Made by a program: the position numbers and the translations under genes
Part shown: positions 35,334 to 44,846 of the stretch, in pieces
Numbering within the stretch: position 1 is the first letter of the stretch
How the letters are laid out: every line of letters begins with the position of its first letter
NCBI RefSeq assembly: GCF_009674585.1
Contig: NZ_WKJP01000001.1
Coordinates: 2,108,001-2,172,000 of the forward strand
Reading direction: 5' to 3'
DNA from: Haloferax marinisediminis
GTDB taxonomy: Archaea > Halobacteriota > Halobacteria > Halobacteriales > Haloferacaceae
DNA: 64,000 bases
The notes under the pieces: model-generated
Databases searched by the model: none
The model's input: only the letters and a program-made list of their open reading frames with translations
What the model was told of the DNA's origin: nothing

Positions 35334-35789
35334 ATGGCAGTCGAAGCGGTCAGCGCTGGCGCCATCCTCTTCCGCGACACCCGCGGCCGGAGGGAGTATT
35401 TACTCCTGAAGAGCCGTCCCGGGGACTGGGAGTTCCCAAAGGGCGGGGTCGAAGGGGACGAGGAGCTCCAGCAAACGGCAATCAGGGAAGTCAAAGAGGA
35501 GGCGGGAATCGACGATTTCCGTCTCATCGATGGCTTTCGCGAAGACTACAGCTACGTCTTCGAAGCGAACGGTACGACCATCCACAAGACAGTTCACCTG
35601 TTCATCGCGCGCTCGTTCGAAGCGTCCGCGGAACTCTCGACGGAACACCGCGACCTGCAGTGGCGCGACTACGAACAGGCCATCAACACCATCACGCAGG
35701 ATGGTCCGCGCGAGATATTCGAGCGCGCACACGAGTTCCTCGACGAACTCGCCGCGACGAACGAAGGCGAACACAAGTACCTGAAGTAG
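35334..35789 (+). CDS. Nudix hydrolase, Ap4A-pyrophosphatase-like
   Basis: This 151-residue protein has a canonical Nudix box, GGVEGDEELQQTAIREVKEE followed by AGI (near residue 37), in which the two Glu of REVKEE bind metal. The opening SAGAILFRDTRGRREYLLLK and the TVHLFIARS segment match bis(5'-nucleosyl)-tetraphosphatases, which clear Ap4A, though some archaeal members act on other nucleoside diphosphate derivatives. The start at 35334 fits a TATA-like element 23-31 bases upstream; the longer frame adds seven unsupported codons. Confidence 0.92.
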   Translation: MAVEAVSAGAILFRDTRGRREYLLLKSRPGDWEFPKGGVEGDEELQQTAIREVKEEAGIDDFRLIDGFREDYSYVFEANGTTIHKTVHLFIARSFEASAELSTEHRDLQWRDYEQAINTITQDGPREIFERAHEFLDELAATNEGEHKYLK

Positions 35790-35892
35790 CGTCGGGCTCA
35801 CGACTCGACGCGCTCGGCCCGGTGTTCGTGAGCGACGCGTCTCCGTGTTCGTGGACCGAAACGACTTCACTTCCCCACACTGAGTCCCTGTC

Positions 35893-36876
35893 GTGAGCGA
35901 CACCGCCGACCGTGACCCAGAGTTCGCCTTCGAACTCCGCGTCTGTCGCTGGGCAGAGCGCGCGTGGCACCCCGACGGCCCGCGCCCCGCATTCGTCGCC
36001 CGACAGCTCGGCACCCGCAACCGTCGCTGGGACACCGTCGTCGTCGAAGTCGACCCCGAGGCGTTCGCCGCCCGCTACGCGCTCTCGACCGACGGGTTCG
36101 ACTCGGACCTCTTGCGCGTCGTCCGACACGCCCCCGCCGACTGGCAGTGGTACCGCGACGCGATTCCAGAACCGGACTTTCCGTGGCGACACGTCGTCCC
36201 GGCGGTCCACCGCGCGGCAGGACTCGGACTGGTCGAAAAGCGCCGCGGGTCACGGAATCGCGTCGAGTACAAACAGGTCGCACCGTACCCAGACTGGGTT
36301 GAACGAATCGTCGCCATCGAGAACAAACCGAACCTCGATGCGAGCGCTGCCCGCGCGCTCGCCGACCAGTTGGAACACGACGTGTCGCGGGCGCTCGCGG
36401 ACGAGGTGTGGGTCGCGACTGAAGCGACTGGAAGGCGCGTCGAACCCGCATTGCTGGAAGACCTTCCCGTCGAAGTCGGCATCCTCTCGGTCGGCGACGA
36501 TTCGACCGAGGTGCTCTGGCACCCGAGCAAACTCACGCCGGACGCCGCCGACGCCCGCCGGCGACTCGTCCTCGCAGAACGTGCCTTCGACCGCGGGTGG
36601 CGGACGTACTTCGATACGATGCGCCCAGACTGCAGACACTTCGAACTGCGCCGGAGAGGAATGGCACTCGTCCCTCGGTGTGCAGCCAAGGACTGCTATC
36701 AAAGTCAGCGCGAGTGCGCACACTCGTGTTCCGAGTTCGAACCCGAACCGCCGTCGTGGCGAATGAAAGGATGGCCAATCGAGGGTGGTCCGGGGAAGGG
36801 ATTGCGACAGATTCTCGAAGCACGTCGAGAGCGGGCCAGACAACGGATAATCGAGGAGAGAACACGCGACGACTGA
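35893..36876 (+). CDS. DUF5787-like protein with nuclease-like core and cysteine cluster
   Basis: This 327-residue protein starts at GTG 35893. I recall haloarchaeal relatives as DUF5787. Visible features are Cys18, a W-D47-TVVVEV strand, then a winged-helix-like insert (about 60-128). VAIENKP follows, with Glu143 and Lys145 in an E-x-K arrangement, then a Q159-L helix. C-terminal cysteines are 247, 263, 268, 275 and 279. D...ExK...Q is the pattern of PD-(D/E)XK nucleases. One N-terminal Cys plus a C-terminal cluster resembles the iron-sulfur staple of Cas4, AddB and Dna2. Function is therefore inferred as a possible Fe-S nuclease. Confidence 0.82.
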   Translation: MSDTADRDPEFAFELRVCRWAERAWHPDGPRPAFVARQLGTRNRRWDTVVVEVDPEAFAARYALSTDGFDSDLLRVVRHAPADWQWYRDAIPEPDFPWRHVVPAVHRAAGLGLVEKRRGSRNRVEYKQVAPYPDWVERIVAIENKPNLDASAARALADQLEHDVSRALADEVWVATEATGRRVEPALLEDLPVEVGILSVGDDSTEVLWHPSKLTPDAADARRRLVLAERAFDRGWRTYFDTMRPDCRHFELRRRGMALVPRCAAKDCYQSQRECAHSCSEFEPEPPSWRMKGWPIEGGPGKGLRQILEARRERARQRIIEERTRDD

Positions 36877-36891
36877 GTGTTCAGAACGCGG

Positions 36892-37392
36892 TTAGACGAC
36901 TTCGACGTCGACTTCGTCGCGGTCGACGGCGAGTTTGAACGTCGGCACGGTTCGGTAGACGACTTCGATGACGCCTTTGCGGCGGAGGCTCTGGAGCGCG
37001 CGGCGAACGTCGTCAACGTCGGGGTCGATATCGAACTCGGCACGAAGTTTGTTGAGGACGCTCACGACGCTCTCGGAGCGGTCGTCGGGGCCGGCGACGA
37101 CTTCGAAGACGCGGGCTTCGAGGGCGGGCACGCGGATGACGCTCGGAACGGACTCTTCGTCACCGTCACTCTCGACACCCGGCTCGACGCCGACGAGTTC
37201 CGCGGCCTCGCCCGTCGCTCGGATGAGACTGTTGTCGTCGCGGTAGTAGTAGTCTTTGAGCTCGGATTCGAGATACTGGTGGACTTCGCTACCACTGTCG
37301 AGTTCCCACCGGTTCTGTAACTCCTTGTTCTTCGTCGGTTGGAGGCGAACGATGTCGGCGAGTCGTTCTTTCGCCTCGTCGGAGAGCGTCAT
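36892..37392 (-). CDS. Winged-helix-like haloarchaeal protein (DUF5797-like)
   Basis: This 166-residue acidic protein starts MTLSDEAKERLADIVRLQPT, followed by KNKELQNRWELDSGSEVHQY, which reads as a winged HTH, and LKDYYYRDDNSLIRAT. A second helical unit (VVSVLNKLRAEFDIDPDVDD, then RRALQSLRRKGVIEV) also looks like a HTH-type repeat. I recall the family as DUF5797. It may regulate transcription, but it has no ligand domain. It converges with the DUF5787 gene (15-base gap). Confidence 0.8.
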   Translation of the reverse strand: MTLSDEAKERLADIVRLQPTKNKELQNRWELDSGSEVHQYLESELKDYYYRDDNSLIRATGEAAELVGVEPGVESDGDEESVPSVIRVPALEARVFEVVAGPDDRSESVVSVLNKLRAEFDIDPDVDDVRRALQSLRRKGVIEVVYRTVPTFKLAVDRDEVDVEVV

Positions 37393-37493
37393 ACTCGGAC
37401 GATTCGACGCAGGAAGTATAACGTTGTTCTGGAATCCCCAGCAGAGGGTAGCAATCGTTAATTATTATCCCTCCACCACTCGTCGCCTCTGAC

Positions 37494-38267
37494 ATGAGCT
37501 GGGAAACACTCCGACTCGAATGGGACGGCGACGTGGCGACCATCACCATCGACCGCCCGGACCGGATGAACGCCCTCAACACGGACACGCTGGACGCCCT
37601 CGAAGAGGCGCTCGACGAGGCCGAAGCGGAGGGGGCACGTGTGCTCGTCCTCACCGGCGCCGGTGACAAGTCGTTCATCGCGGGCGCGGACATCAGCTAC
37701 ATGAAGGAGATCGGGACGCCCGAGGCGCAGAAGTACGCCGAGCAAGGTCACCGAATCGCCTCGCGCCTCGAAGAGTTCCCAGCACCGACCATCGCCGCCA
37801 TCAACGGCTACGCCTTCGGTGGTGGGATGGAGTTCGCACTCGCCTGTGACCTTCGCGTTGCGTCCGAGCGCGCCCTGCTCGGGCAGACCGAAATCGACCT
37901 CGGTATCATGCCGGGATGGGGTGGCAGCATCCGGCTCCCGGCACTCGTCGGTGACGAACTCGCGCGCCGTCTCATCTTCTTCGGCGAGCGAGTCGACGCG
38001 ACTGACGCACACGAGTACGGCATCGTCGGTGAAGTCGTCGCCCACGACCAACTCGATTCGCACGTCGAGGAACTCGCCGCAGACCTCGCGGCGAAGCCAC
38101 GGCACGCCCTCGCCGGCGCGAAAGCCGCAATCAACATGTCCCACGACGCTCCCCGCGACGCTGCCCTCGACTTCGAGGCACGTGTCTGGAGTGGCCTGTT
38201 CGGCACGCACGACCAGCGAGAAGGGATGGACGCCTTCGTCGAAAAGCGCGACCCTGAGTTCGAGTAA
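37494..38267 (+). CDS. Enoyl-CoA hydratase/isomerase family protein
   Basis: This 257-residue crotonase has DRPDRMNALNTDTLDALEEA at the N-terminus, the oxyanion loop SFIAGADISYM near residue 65, INGYAFGGGMEFALACD, and QTEIDLGIMPGWGGSIRLP, where the Glu of TEIDLG sits at the second catalytic position. It hydrates trans-2-enoyl-CoA in beta-oxidation, with other crotonase activities possible. It is transcribed alone, convergent with the transducer gene and 14 bases from it. Confidence 0.93.
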   Translation: MSWETLRLEWDGDVATITIDRPDRMNALNTDTLDALEEALDEAEAEGARVLVLTGAGDKSFIAGADISYMKEIGTPEAQKYAEQGHRIASRLEEFPAPTIAAINGYAFGGGMEFALACDLRVASERALLGQTEIDLGIMPGWGGSIRLPALVGDELARRLIFFGERVDATDAHEYGIVGEVVAHDQLDSHVEELAADLAAKPRHALAGAKAAINMSHDAPRDAALDFEARVWSGLFGTHDQREGMDAFVEKRDPEFE

Positions 38268-38281
38268 CTCCGACGACCGTC

Positions 38282-39622
38282 TCAGGTATCTCCGAGGTCG
38301 GCCATCGCCGATTCGAGGTCACGAATCGACTCGGATATCTCGGCGACGACTTCGATTTGCGTGTGGTTCGCATCGACTGCTGCGGCCGTCTGTTCTTGCA
38401 CGTCGGTCGCCTGTTTAAACGCGTTGTCGACCATGCTTGCGACCTCTTCGGTTCGGACTGCTTGGTCGTCTGTGGCGTCGGCGATGTCGTCCATTCCGCT
38501 CGCCGCCTCGCGAACCGTCGTCGCAATCTCGGCTTGGTTCTCGATGAGCGTGTCGATGCGGTGTGCACCGTCTCGGACGTCCTCGGTGAGTGATTCGATA
38601 CCCGCGACAGTCTCGGTGGCGTCGTCCCGTGTCTCGCTGATAATCTCCTCGATGCGCTCGGACTCCTGTTGTACCTCGTTCGCGAGCGACTTCACTTCGT
38701 CAGCGACAACGGCGAAGCCAGCACCTGCGTCCCCTGCGCGTGCAGCCTCGATGTTTGCGTTCAGCGCGAGGATGTTCGTCTGGTCGGCGATGTCGTTGAT
38801 GACTTCGATGATATCACCAATCTCTTCGATGTGTTCGGCGAGTTCGTGTGTTCGTTCGGCGACGTGTTCGCCACCGTCCGCGACGCGGTCCATCGCTTCA
38901 GCGGCGACTTCACCGTTCTTTCGGGACTCCTCGGCGAGTCGCTGTGCTTCCGTGCTCTGTTTGTTTATCTCGTCAGCACTGGCCGCAATCTCCTCGACTG
39001 TCGCCGACAGTGACCCGACTTCCCCTGACACCTCTTCCATCGCCTCTGCCTGTTCGTTCGCAATCTCTTGGGCGGCATTCACGCTGTCTGCAACTTCGTC
39101 TGCGGATGTCATCGCCCGCTCAGTCGCGTGAGAGACCTCTTCTGAGAGCTGTTCCTGCGCGGCGGCCATCTGCTGGTTCTTCTCGACGATGTCCGTCGTG
39201 ATGGTGGTAAGTTCGAGCGCACCGACGACGGTGCCGTCGGGTGCGTGTAACGGCAGCCCCATCGACCGGTTCCAGAGGTGGCCATCGGCCGCTGGCACGC
39301 GGCGATAGTGGTCTTCGCGGATGACCTCGTCAGTTCGTGCAATCGTCTCCGCGAGAATCTCGTCTTTCCCTTCTGTTCCGAACGCGTCGATGCCGCGCTT
39401 ACCGACGTCCGTCTCGTCGAGTCCGTACGCTTCGAACGTGCGCTCGTTGATGTGGGTGAGATACCCCTCGTCGTTGACGACGAACGTCGGTTCGGGGAGT
39501 TCTTCGACTACCTGTTCGAAGAGCCCCTTCCAGAAATCACGCTCCGTCTCCAGCCGTGCCGTCTCGCTCATCGAGTCGTCAGGCTCCCAGCCCAGACTCC
39601 CCCGAGTTTTGTGTGTCTGCAT
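38282..39622 (-). CDS. Soluble PAS-domain methyl-accepting transducer
   Basis: This 446-residue protein has no membrane segment. A PAS domain occupies about residues 40-160 (PTFVVNDEGYLTHINERTFE; GALELTTITTDIVEK), followed by a long coiled-coil with the chemoreceptor hairpin tip DIADQTNILALNANIEAARA and GFAVVADEVKSLAN. It is an HtrX-like cytoplasmic transducer that would signal to CheA/CheW; no HAMP domain is seen. The PAS domain may bind FAD, heme or an oxygen-linked signal. ATG at 39622 is chosen; ATG 18 codons further in the long frame is less plausible. Confidence 0.9.
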   Translation of the reverse strand: MQTHKTRGSLGWEPDDSMSETARLETERDFWKGLFEQVVEELPEPTFVVNDEGYLTHINERTFEAYGLDETDVGKRGIDAFGTEGKDEILAETIARTDEVIREDHYRRVPAADGHLWNRSMGLPLHAPDGTVVGALELTTITTDIVEKNQQMAAAQEQLSEEVSHATERAMTSADEVADSVNAAQEIANEQAEAMEEVSGEVGSLSATVEEIAASADEINKQSTEAQRLAEESRKNGEVAAEAMDRVADGGEHVAERTHELAEHIEEIGDIIEVINDIADQTNILALNANIEAARAGDAGAGFAVVADEVKSLANEVQQESERIEEIISETRDDATETVAGIESLTEDVRDGAHRIDTLIENQAEIATTVREAASGMDDIADATDDQAVRTEEVASMVDNAFKQATDVQEQTAAAVDANHTQIEVVAEISESIRDLESAMADLGDT

Positions 39623-39799
39623 GCCTATCTCGTGCGATGAAAAAATGTGCAATAAATCCTTCACGCCGTCTATCACGAGCGATATTGGCTATTGAATTGA
39701 ACAAATATTGGCACTGTTGGGCGGCTCCTGACAACCGAGTTGAATTGTGCTAACACGCATCCTACTACTGCTAAGTACTCTTATGTATAATGAATAATC

Positions 39800-40057
39800 A
39801 TGCAGGATAGCATCAAACTGAGTCGAGTCGAACCCGCTCTCGACGACCTCTCGTACCCGACGACCCGACGAGACGCCGCCGCTGCATTCGACGGCGTGAC
39901 ACTCCTGCTCGCCGACGGAAGCACCGATTTGGGTGACGTCATCCGTGGCTGCTACACCGACGAATTCGCCGATTCGAAGGAACTGTACTACGAACTCACC
40001 ATGGCGATGCCCATCGAAGCGGTCGGCGAACCGGGCCAGTCCGAGGGCGACGCCTGA
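39800..40057 (+). CDS. DUF5789-like small protein
   Basis: This 85-residue acidic protein starts MQDSIKLSRVEPALDDLSYP and contains TTRRDAAAAFDGVTLLLADG, the kind of core seen in the haloarchaeal DUF5789/DUF2795-type family as I recall it. No metal-binding or membrane motifs. The TATA-like stretch at 39775-39785 suggests a leaderless transcript. Function unknown; relatives are usually single-gene units. Confidence 0.75.
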   Translation: MQDSIKLSRVEPALDDLSYPTTRRDAAAAFDGVTLLLADGSTDLGDVIRGCYTDEFADSKELYYELTMAMPIEAVGEPGQSEGDA

Positions 40058-40115
40058 GCGCGTCTACGCTCGACACCGGTTCCGAATCCCTTTTCACCGT
40101 AACGCAACCCGGAGG

Positions 40116-40123
40116 CTTAAGTT
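40116..40123 (+). promoter_or_regulatory. TATA-like element for TFS gene
   Basis: CTTAAGTT lies 25-32 bases before the TFS ATG at 40148 and fits a leaderless or short-leader promoter. The same CTTAAGT core recurs before the mutase gene (43140) and the persulfide dioxygenase gene (55532). Confidence 0.5.
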
Positions 40124-40147
40124 CCTCAAGCGGTAGGACGTAGTATC

Positions 40148-40468
40148 ATGGAGTTCTGCGACGAATGCGGGTCCCTCATGACACCGCAGGACGGTGTCTG
40201 GGTCTGCTCGAACGGCCACGAGAAGGCACGTGACAGTGAAAAAGAGAAGACGATGGTCACCACCGAGGGCCAAGAGTCGAGCGAAGTCGTCGATATGTCC
40301 GACGTCGACGCCGGCGAGATCGGCCCGACGACGAAGGCCATCTGTCCGAGCTGTGGCCACGACGTGGCCCGCTACGAGATGAAGCAGATTCGCTCGGCCG
40401 ACGAGTCCGAGACGCGCTTTTTCACCTGTGTCGAGTGCGACCACAAGTGGCGCGAAGACGACCACTGA
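40148..40468 (+). CDS. tfs: Transcription factor S (RNA cleavage factor)
   Basis: This 106-residue protein has two zinc ribbons. The N-terminal one uses Cys4, Cys7 and Cys20, and its fourth ligand seems to be His24 rather than Cys (C-x3-H). The C-terminal one has CPSCGHDVARYEMKQIRSAD and then CVECDHKW. The acidic DE pair in the RSADE tip is intact, which in archaeal TFS inserts into the RNA polymerase pore and cleaves backtracked RNA. It is therefore predicted active, unlike TFS paralogues that lack the pair. Transcription looks independent. Confidence 0.93.
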   Translation: MEFCDECGSLMTPQDGVWVCSNGHEKARDSEKEKTMVTTEGQESSEVVDMSDVDAGEIGPTTKAICPSCGHDVARYEMKQIRSADESETRFFTCVECDHKWREDDH

Positions 40469-40478
40469 GCGGTTCGCC

Positions 40479-40483
40479 TTTTT
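40479..40483 (+). terminator. T-run after tfs
   Basis: CCTTTTTCC lies 10 bases after the TFS stop codon, a plausible U-tract terminator. The next gene begins at 40508 and could still receive read-through. Confidence 0.35.
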
Positions 40484-40507
40484 CCTCTCTCCGTCCGTAG
40501 TGGGTGC

Positions 40508-41083
40508 ATGGCCGATGTGCCGCCCCCACCGACACTTCCTCCCCTCGAGGGATGGGTCCGCGTCGACGAATCGACTGACCGGCCGTTCGAACTCGGGTTT
40601 ATCCACGTTCTCGCGCGGACCGTCATCTACGAAGACGCCTCGATTCGCGAACGCGTCCCTGCCACCGCGGACGGTCCGTGGCGATTCCTCTTTGCGACCC
40701 GTCTGGAAGTCCGACCGCGAACTCCGCCGTCGAAGGCGCTCACCCGACTCGTCGTGAACGGTGCTGCCTCGGGATTCAAAGACCAACTCACCGAGCGCGG
40801 CTTCTCAGCCATCCACGAAAACTGGCGTCGCTCGCTCGCAGTCCCCGACGGTGAAGCCGAAGTTATCCACTACGAGACGACGGTCACCTTCGCCGGTGTT
40901 CGACTCGCGGCAGACGCCTACCTCGCTGTCACTCCCCACGAGGGCGAGTATCTGCTACTGGGCGGCGCGTATCCCAAAGAAGTTCTCGACGGGGCGAGCG
41001 AGACTGCCGACGCACTCCACGACGCACTCGACCCGGAACGGTTCAGAGAAGAGTTGTTCCGCGTGATTCGACGGATGGAGTGA
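40508..41083 (+). CDS. Conserved-looking haloarchaeal protein of unknown function
   Basis: This 191-residue protein is soluble and mixed alpha/beta: PLEGWVRVDESTDRPFELGF, a central strand FLFATRLEVRP, a VIHYETTVTFAGVRLAADAY segment, then a GGAYPKEV turn and a helical C-terminus. No catalytic motif, signal or metal site is visible. Twice-repeated strand patterns suggest a lipocalin- or barrel-like fold, a weak guess. It follows tfs by 39 bases. Confidence 0.75.
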   Translation: MADVPPPPTLPPLEGWVRVDESTDRPFELGFIHVLARTVIYEDASIRERVPATADGPWRFLFATRLEVRPRTPPSKALTRLVVNGAASGFKDQLTERGFSAIHENWRRSLAVPDGEAEVIHYETTVTFAGVRLAADAYLAVTPHEGEYLLLGGAYPKEVLDGASETADALHDALDPERFREELFRVIRRME

Positions 41084-41116
41084 GGCGTTCCTCACCTCGC
41101 AGCGGTCCGCCGTCGG

Positions 41117-41842
41117 CTATTCGTTGCGAGCAAAGACGAGGTAGCCAGTGTGGCCGACGCCAGCGGTCGACGGGCGCGACCCACGCTCGCCGAAGTCCAT
41201 GTGGCGCTGAATCGTCTCGAACGTCTCCACGTCCGAGAGGCCTGCTTCGCGCGCTGCTTCGACTGTCGCACGCGTCCCTTCGACGAAGGGTGAGTAGACG
41301 GCGACGTAGCCTCCCGTTACGAGGAGGTCCGGTGCCTCACGGACGACTTCCGGAGCGTTCTCCGTATCGAGGGTGAGCACGTCGAAATCGTGGTCGCGAA
41401 GGTCGTCGAGTTCGTCGGTGATGTCTCCCGTCCGAACGTCGACGAACTCTTCGACACCGGCGAGGCGCATGTTCTCGCGGGCGACGTCAGCGAAGTCGGC
41501 GTTGCGCTCGAACGTCGTCACGTCGACGCCGAGTCGGCCGAGATACGCCGAGAGGACGCCCGTTCCTGTCCCCGCGTCGAGGACGTGTTCACCTGCGGCG
41601 ATGCCGGTGTGGCCGACGATGAGGCCGATATCGCGCGGCATCATCGGGGCACCGGTGCGCTCGAAGTGGTTGAACAGGTCCGGTCCGCGAGGTTCGCGGA
41701 CGAGGAACGCTTCACCGATGTGGGTTTCGAGCGTCTCACCAGCTTCGACGTCCTCGGGGACGGTCAGCATCCCGAGGTCCGTGTGTAACTCGTCACCAGG
41801 CGCTCGGAGGTACTCCCGGTCGCCGTGAACGAGGAGTATCAC
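41117..41842 (-). CDS. trmI: tRNA (adenine-N1) methyltransferase, TrmI family
   Basis: This 241-residue protein has an N-terminal beta domain ([20 protein letters not shown]), then the SAM-binding motif [17 protein letters not shown] near residue 90 and [15 protein letters not shown]. TrmI enzymes methylate N1 of adenines 57 and/or 58 of tRNA in archaea. The [16 protein letters not shown] segment is typical. It starts at GTG 41842, overlapping the stop of the NAC gene by 4 bases, so the two proteins are made together. Confidence 0.92.
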   Translation of the reverse strand: MILLVHGDREYLRAPGDELHTDLGMLTVPEDVEAGETLETHIGEAFLVREPRGPDLFNHFERTGAPMMPRDIGLIVGHTGIAAGEHVLDAGTGTGVLSAYLGRLGVDVTTFERNADFADVARENMRLAGVEEFVDVRTGDITDELDDLRDHDFDVLTLDTENAPEVVREAPDLLVTGGYVAVYSPFVEGTRATVEAAREAGLSDVETFETIQRHMDFGERGSRPSTAGVGHTGYLVFARNE

Positions 41843-42207
41843 TCCAGTCGTGCGATGGCCGCGGCGAGGTCGCCGTCTTCGGCCTCGAGCGCTTCGCGCG
41901 CTTCGTCTTCAGGGACGCCGGCACGCTGGGCGACGATGGCGACGTCGTCTGCCGGGATTGCATCGGCTGCCGCTTCGTCTGCGTCGTCGTCGCCTGCACC
42001 GAGTTCGCGCGTCTCGGGTTCGCCGACGATCTGGTAGGTTTCCTGGCCCTGCGCGTCCATGCGCGTGACCTGCGCGTCGGTGAAGACGAGCTCTTCGTCG
42101 GCCGTCTTGATGACGACTTCTTCGGCGTCGAGCTCGGTGACGTCGATACCCATCTGCTTCATCATCTGCTTCATCTTTCGCGGGTTCATCCCGCCGCCTC
42201 CAAACAT
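41839..42207 (-). CDS. nac: Nascent polypeptide-associated complex protein (NAC)
   Basis: This 122-residue archaeal NAC starts [20 protein letters not shown], followed by the NAC beta-barrel ([20 protein letters not shown]), and ends with a UBA domain ([20 protein letters not shown]). It binds ribosomes and emerging polypeptides as a homodimer. The start at 42207 gives the usual family N-terminus; the longer frame is rejected. It is upstream of trmI, with an overlapping stop. Confidence 0.94.
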   Translation of the reverse strand: MFGGGGMNPRKMKQMMKQMGIDVTELDAEEVVIKTADEELVFTDAQVTRMDAQGQETYQIVGEPETRELGAGDDDADEAAADAIPADDVAIVAQRAGVPEDEAREALEAEDGDLAAAIARLE

Positions 42208-42298
42208 ACCCGAAGGGTCGGGGTCGGCTCTCAAAAGCGTGGCGAACGTCGCTGGCGACGTGTCTACAGACGCGACCCTCGTCGTTCCCTGAACTCGA

Positions 42299-42967
42299 CT
42301 ACTCGACTCGGGTGCTGACGGCGAGGCCGTTTCCAACGGGGAGGACGATGGTATCGTATCGAGCGTCGGCACGGACGGCGTCGAGGTAGGCCGCGATACC
42401 GCGCGTGTCGGCGTTGGTCCCATCGAGCGCTCTGGCTGTACCATCGCCCCACTCGACGAGTGCCCCGAAGTCGATGGGGCCGCGCATCACGTTGTCCGCG
42501 ACGACCACACCACCGACTGCAACCCGGTCACGGACCGTCTCGAACGCTTCGGCGTACCGGTGCTTCTGGTGGTCGAACAGCACGAGGTCGAACTCGCCGT
42601 CGACCGTGTCGACCAACTCGACTGCGTCGCCTTCGAGGAACGTCGTCCGGTCGGCCAGTCCCGCCCGCCCGAGGAAGTCACGGGCCATGTCGAGTTCGTC
42701 GGGGTCGTGTTCGGTCAAGAACAACTCCGCGTCGTCGGCCATTCCTTTGGCGAACCACGTCGCAGAGTAGCCGAACCCCGAGCCAAACTCGAACAGTCGA
42801 GTCGCATCTGCGAGGTGGGCAAGAAAGCGCAGGACGCCGCCCGCCTCGGGACCGATGATTGGGAAGCCGTTCTCGGCCGCGTACGCTGCCATCTCGGACT
42901 GTATCTCGTCGTGGTCGGGCGCGGTTGCGGTGAGGAATCGCTTGGTCTCGTCGGGAAGGATATCCAT
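42299..42967 (-). CDS. SAM-dependent O-methyltransferase (class I, catechol-type)
   Basis: This 222-residue protein has [20 protein letters not shown] near residue 60 as the SAM-binding loop, an [18 protein letters not shown] acidic loop, [10 protein letters not shown] as motif IV with its metal-binding Asp, and [10 protein letters not shown] as motif V. These match the caffeoyl-CoA/catechol O-methyltransferase fold. The acceptor in haloarchaea is not known. Divergent from the mutase gene. Confidence 0.9.
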   Translation of the reverse strand: MDILPDETKRFLTATAPDHDEIQSEMAAYAAENGFPIIGPEAGGVLRFLAHLADATRLFEFGSGFGYSATWFAKGMADDAELFLTEHDPDELDMARDFLGRAGLADRTTFLEGDAVELVDTVDGEFDLVLFDHQKHRYAEAFETVRDRVAVGGVVVADNVMRGPIDFGALVEWGDGTARALDGTNADTRGIAAYLDAVRADARYDTIVLPVGNGLAVSTRVE

Positions 42968-43139
42968 ACGAGTATCGCGTTCGCATCACCGATAAATCTC
43001 ACACTCTGTTGACGTGAGTCCACGAAATAGGGCCTTCAGGTTCCTCATTCGGGTGTTCACCCCAAAATCCAGCACGAATCAGCACACGCTCCCGTATCGA
43101 ATGTGGCAATCGTTACCGAACTCCGGTGACCCGCCTACG

Positions 43140-43148
43140 CTTAAGTTA
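43140..43148 (+). promoter_or_regulatory. TATA-like element for methylmalonyl-CoA mutase
   Basis: CTTAAGTTA lies 22-30 bases before the ATG at 43170, the same CTTAAGT core seen before tfs and the persulfide dioxygenase gene. It supports 43170 as start and rejects the longer frame beginning at 43014. Confidence 0.5.
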
Positions 43149-43169
43149 GGCCGTCTCTCATCTTCGACC

Positions 43170-44846
43170 ATGTTTGATCCCGACGAACTCGACCAGATTC
43201 GGGAGGCGAAAGCCCAGTGGGAGGACGAGACGCTCTCGCCGACACTCGAACGGTTCGGGGAACGAGCAGACGAGTTCACGACGGACACGGGTGGCAACGT
43301 CGTGGACCGACTGTACACGCCAGCAGACGTCGACCTCGATTACGAGGAAGACGTTGGATTCCCGGGTGAGAAGCCGTACACACGCGGCGTCTACCCGACG
43401 ATGCACCGTGGCCGACTCTGGACCATGCGGCAGTACGCGGGGTTCGGCACGGCCGCCGAGACGAACGAGCGCTTCCGATATCTCATCGACAACGGGTCGT
43501 CTGGTCTCTCGCTCGCGTTCGACCTGCCGACCCAGATGGGGTACGACTCCGACGCCATGATGGCCGCCGGCGAAGTCGGGAAGTCGGGCGTCGCCATCGA
43601 CAGTCTCCACGACATGGAGACGGTGTTCGACGGAATCGACCTCGGCGACGTCTCTACCTCGATGACCATCAACGCCCCTGCGTCGGTGCTCCTCGCGATG
43701 TACGTCGCACTCGGCGACAAACAGGGCGTTCCCCGCGAAGAACTCCGTGGGACCATCCAGAACGACATTCTGAAAGAGTACGTCGCGCGGAACCTCTACA
43801 TCTACCCGCCGGAACCGTCGATGCGGCTCATCACCGATATCTTCGAGTTCTGTGCGGAGGAGACGCCGAAGTTCAACACCATCTCCATCTCCGGATACCA
43901 CATCCGTGAGGCGGGGTCGACGGCAGCACAGGAAGTCGCGTTCACGCTCGGCGACGGAATCCAGTACGTGCAGGCCGCAGTCGATGCCGGCCTCGACGTA
44001 GACGACTTCGCCCCCCAACTCTCGTTCTTCTTCAACGCGCACAACAACATCCTCGAAGAGGTGGCGAAGTTCCGCGCCGCCCGACGGATGTGGGCGAAGA
44101 TTATGGAAGAGCGCTTCGGGGCGGAGAACCCCAAGTCGATGCAACTGAAGTTCCACACGCAGACCGGTGGCTCCACGCTCACCGCCCAACAAGTCGAGAA
44201 CAACGTCGTTCGCGTGGCGTATCAGGCGCTCGCGGCCGTCCTCGGTGGCACGCAATCGCTCCACACCAACGGGAAAGACGAAGCACTGTCGCTGCCGACG
44301 GAGCAATCCGTTCGGACGGCGCTTCGAACCCAGCAGATTCTCGCCCACGAGTCCGGTGCGGCCGACACCATCGACCCACTCGCTGGAAGTTACTACGTCG
44401 AAGCACTGACCGACGAAATCGAGGACGAGGCGTTCGATATCTTGGACGAGGTGGACGAACGCGGTGGGATGCTCGACGCTATCAAGAACCAGTGGGTTCA
44501 GCGTGAGATTCAGGACGTGGCCTACGAACGCCAGCGCGAAGTCGAAGAGCGCGAGCGCATCATCGTCGGCGTCAACGAGTATCAGGTCGACGAGGAGCCA
44601 ACGGTCGAAGTACAGGAAGTCTCCGAAGAAGAAGAGCAAAAACAGGTCGAGTCACTCGAGGCAGTCAAAGACGAACGCGACAGCGAGGCCGTCGAGAACG
44701 CGCTCGAAGCCGTGCGCGCCGCCGCGAACTCCGACGAGAACCTCCTGCCACCCATCGTCGAGGCAGTCAAGACGTACGCTACTGTCGGCGAAATCTGTGG
44801 CGTCCTTCGCGAAGAGTTCGGCGAACACGACCCCGGAATGGCGTGA
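43170..44846 (+). CDS. mcmA: Methylmalonyl-CoA mutase, large (catalytic) subunit without B12 domain
   Basis: This 558-residue protein has the mutase barrel: [59 protein letters not shown], and [20 protein letters not shown]. Size and C-terminus ([17 protein letters not shown]) show it lacks the cobalamin-binding domain, which in archaea is a separate small subunit not in this window. It isomerises (R)-methylmalonyl-CoA to succinyl-CoA using adenosylcobalamin. The epimerase that supplies its substrate is encoded at 46269, about 1.4 kb downstream. Confidence 0.95.
   Translation: MFDPDELDQIREAKAQWEDETLSPTLERFGERADEFTTDTGGNVVDRLYTPADVDLDYEEDVGFPGEKPYTRGVYPTMHRGRLWTMRQYAGFGTAAETNERFRYLIDNGSSGLSLAFDLPTQMGYDSDAMMAAGEVGKSGVAIDSLHDMETVFDGIDLGDVSTSMTINAPASVLLAMYVALGDKQGVPREELRGTIQNDILKEYVARNLYIYPPEPSMRLITDIFEFCAEETPKFNTISISGYHIREAGSTAAQEVAFTLGDGIQYVQAAVDAGLDVDDFAPQLSFFFNAHNNILEEVAKFRAARRMWAKIMEERFGAENPKSMQLKFHTQTGGSTLTAQQVENNVVRVAYQALAAVLGGTQSLHTNGKDEALSLPTEQSVRTALRTQQILAHESGAADTIDPLAGSYYVEALTDEIEDEAFDILDEVDERGGMLDAIKNQWVQREIQDVAYERQREVEERERIIVGVNEYQVDEEPTVEVQEVSEEEEQKQVESLEAVKDERDSEAVENALEAVRAAANSDENLLPPIVEAVKTYATVGEICGVLREEFGEHDPGMA

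Noticed and set aside
43158-44639. 493-residue minus-strand frame opposite methylmalonyl-CoA mutase
   Set aside because: It is the mirror of a strongly conserved mutase and has no recognisable features.
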